A DNA stretch of 64,000 bases from JBHHYU01 sp046757725. Its GTDB lineage: Bacteria; Desulfobacterota; Binatia; UBA9968. The translations under genes and the position numbers were made by a program. The notes beneath the pieces were generated by a model. That model had not been told where the DNA came from. It did not search any database and saw nothing but the letters and a program-made list of their open reading frames with translations. Shown piece after piece: positions 63,413 through 64,000 of this stretch (the stretch's first letter is position 1; each line of letters begins with the position of its first letter). The DNA lies in NCBI GenBank assembly GCA_046757725.1, contig JBHHYU010000006.1, positions 21,591 through 85,590 of the forward strand. Direction: 5' to 3'.

Positions 63413-63844
63413 TCAGCGGATTTTTTTGCTTATGACGAAGGTAGCCGCAAAGAGCTGGGTTTCTCCTTTGCGGTCAGGGATTATGGAACCCCCAGGATAA
63501 TGGTTGACCCTGATCTCGAGACCCGGCAGAGCAGACGAGGATGGCCCCTTTACGACGATCCGATATATCTGCAAACCGTCTGGATCGGTGGTCCTTTCGG
63601 CCTTTCGTCCCGTCTTCCGCTCGTAGAATCTTGCGATCTGGATAGCCAGGTCGTTTGAGGCATACAGATACCGAGCTAAAGGTCCTGCCGTGAAGGCTTG
63701 GATAAAAGTCGCCCTTGGATAGACGGGGACACCCAACTGGCCGGCGGAAGGGGGCTTCACGTGTTGAGCAGACGCTGGTGCTCCGGGCAGAAACAAAGCA
63801 AGAAAAGTTAAAAACATCGCGATACGTTGAGCAATCGCTCTCAT
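63413..63844 (-). CDS. secreted protein of unknown function
   Basis: 143 residues from ATG 63844 (a TTG four codons earlier is also in frame; GGGAAG lies just before the ATG). AIAQRIAMFLTFLALFLPGAPASA is a clear signal peptide. The mature domain has VYPRATFIQAFTAG and IQIARFYERKTGRKAE, the latter a helix seen in several small periplasmic proteins of unknown role. It converges with the alternative oxidase-like gene. No assigned function. Confidence 0.7.
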   Translation of the reverse strand: MRAIAQRIAMFLTFLALFLPGAPASAQHVKPPSAGQLGVPVYPRATFIQAFTAGPLARYLYASNDLAIQIARFYERKTGRKAERTTDPDGLQIYRIVVKGPSSSALPGLEIRVNHYPGGSIIPDRKGETQLFAATFVISKKIR

Positions 63845-63935
63845 GGTTCTTCCCAATCTCTGTATTAAGCCCAGCGAGGGAGCTTCAGATGGTCGGAGAT
63901 TATCTAATAACGGGCGGTGGTGTCAAGGCGGATTG

Positions 63936-63995
63936 GGCTCTCCGTTAAAAAGTGTGGTTCCTCAGGAGAAAACCTTCCGGCCTGAGTCAATAGGT
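63936..63995 (+). repeat. 60-bp dispersed repeat, copy 2
   Basis: Matches 20617-20676 at about 55 of 60 bases in the same orientation. It is near the right window edge, downstream of the divergent promoter region of the secreted-protein gene. The first half of the copy differs most (cgagagc against aaagtgt). Confidence 0.7.
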
Positions 63996-64000
63996 CACTG

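Noticed and set aside
63161..63658. 165-codon forward frame overlapping the AOX-like gene and the reverse secreted-protein gene
   Set aside because: Different frame of a well-supported gene and antisense to another; no ribosome site or domain pattern.
1..64000. CRISPR array, rRNA, tRNA, phage or transposase genes
   Set aside because: Looked for regularly spaced direct repeats, conserved RNA motifs and recombinase motifs; none seen. The 9-bp arrays are far too short-period for CRISPR.

Overview
The window looks like a chromosomal segment of a Gram-negative (outer-membrane, LPS-bearing) bacterium of moderate GC content. Gene content and order (lolC-lolD-bamA-ompH-lpxD-fabZ-lpxA-lpxI-oxidoreductase-lpxB-msbA-waaA-lpxK, LpxI rather than LpxH, NrfD-type formate dehydrogenase, tungsten-type aldehyde oxidoreductase) resemble lineages such as Methylomirabilota (NC10), Nitrospirota or Desulfobacterota. 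I cannot place it more precisely from sequence alone. No rRNA, tRNA or CRISPR array was recognised.

Layout. 1-3.9 kb: a SufT-like protein cut by the window edge, a second MIP18/DUF59 protein, a SagB/ThcOx-type oxidoreductase, a truncated globin and metF. 4.1-20 kb: a dense, largely co-directional operon for outer-membrane biogenesis and lipid A-Kdo synthesis and export (LolCD, BamA, OmpH, LpxD, FabZ, LpxA, LpxI, LpxB, MsbA, WaaA, LpxK), ending in a GmhB-MsrA fusion. 20-36 kb: LPS core assembly with two GT9 heptosyltransferases, three GT4 and two GT2-type proteins (one with a destroyed DxD motif), a GT39 transferase, a methyltransferase, three small LPS kinases, a reverse-strand HprK-like P-loop protein and the heptose kinase RfaE1. 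36-40.6 kb: housekeeping genes yicC, gmk and rel/spoT, converging on rpmB and rfaE2. 40.9-44.7 kb: a MobA-MoaD fusion, an aldehyde ferredoxin oxidoreductase, a 59-residue protein and a TPR protein.

44.7-52.3 kb is accessory: an ornithine-cyclodeaminase-family protein, a small secreted protein, a QueG/RdhA-like Fe-S protein and an asparagine synthetase-methyltransferase pair. The last three genes lie between two inverted copies of a ~228 bp non-coding repeat. A hairpin-rich leader with an operator-like inverted repeat precedes the synthetase, and a possible gene remnant abuts the second repeat.

52.4-63.8 kb is a respiratory module: an MvhD/HdrA-like multi-cluster ferredoxin, an unknown protein, a TorD chaperone, two small proteins (one a formate-dehydrogenase-region Tat substrate), formate dehydrogenase alpha (Cys-type, Tat-exported) and beta, an NrfD-type quinone-interacting subunit, a monohaem cytochrome c, a secreted FG-GAP seven-bladed propeller protein and an alternative-oxidase-like di-iron protein retaining all six iron ligands. 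Read together, the genes suggest periplasmic formate oxidation feeding the quinone pool, with a cyanide-insensitive-type quinol oxidase as a possible outlet to O2. This is the most interesting system in the window. Two 60 bp dispersed repeats (20.6 kb and the right edge) and two arrays with a 9 bp period (11.4 and 54.4 kb) are further unexplained structures.
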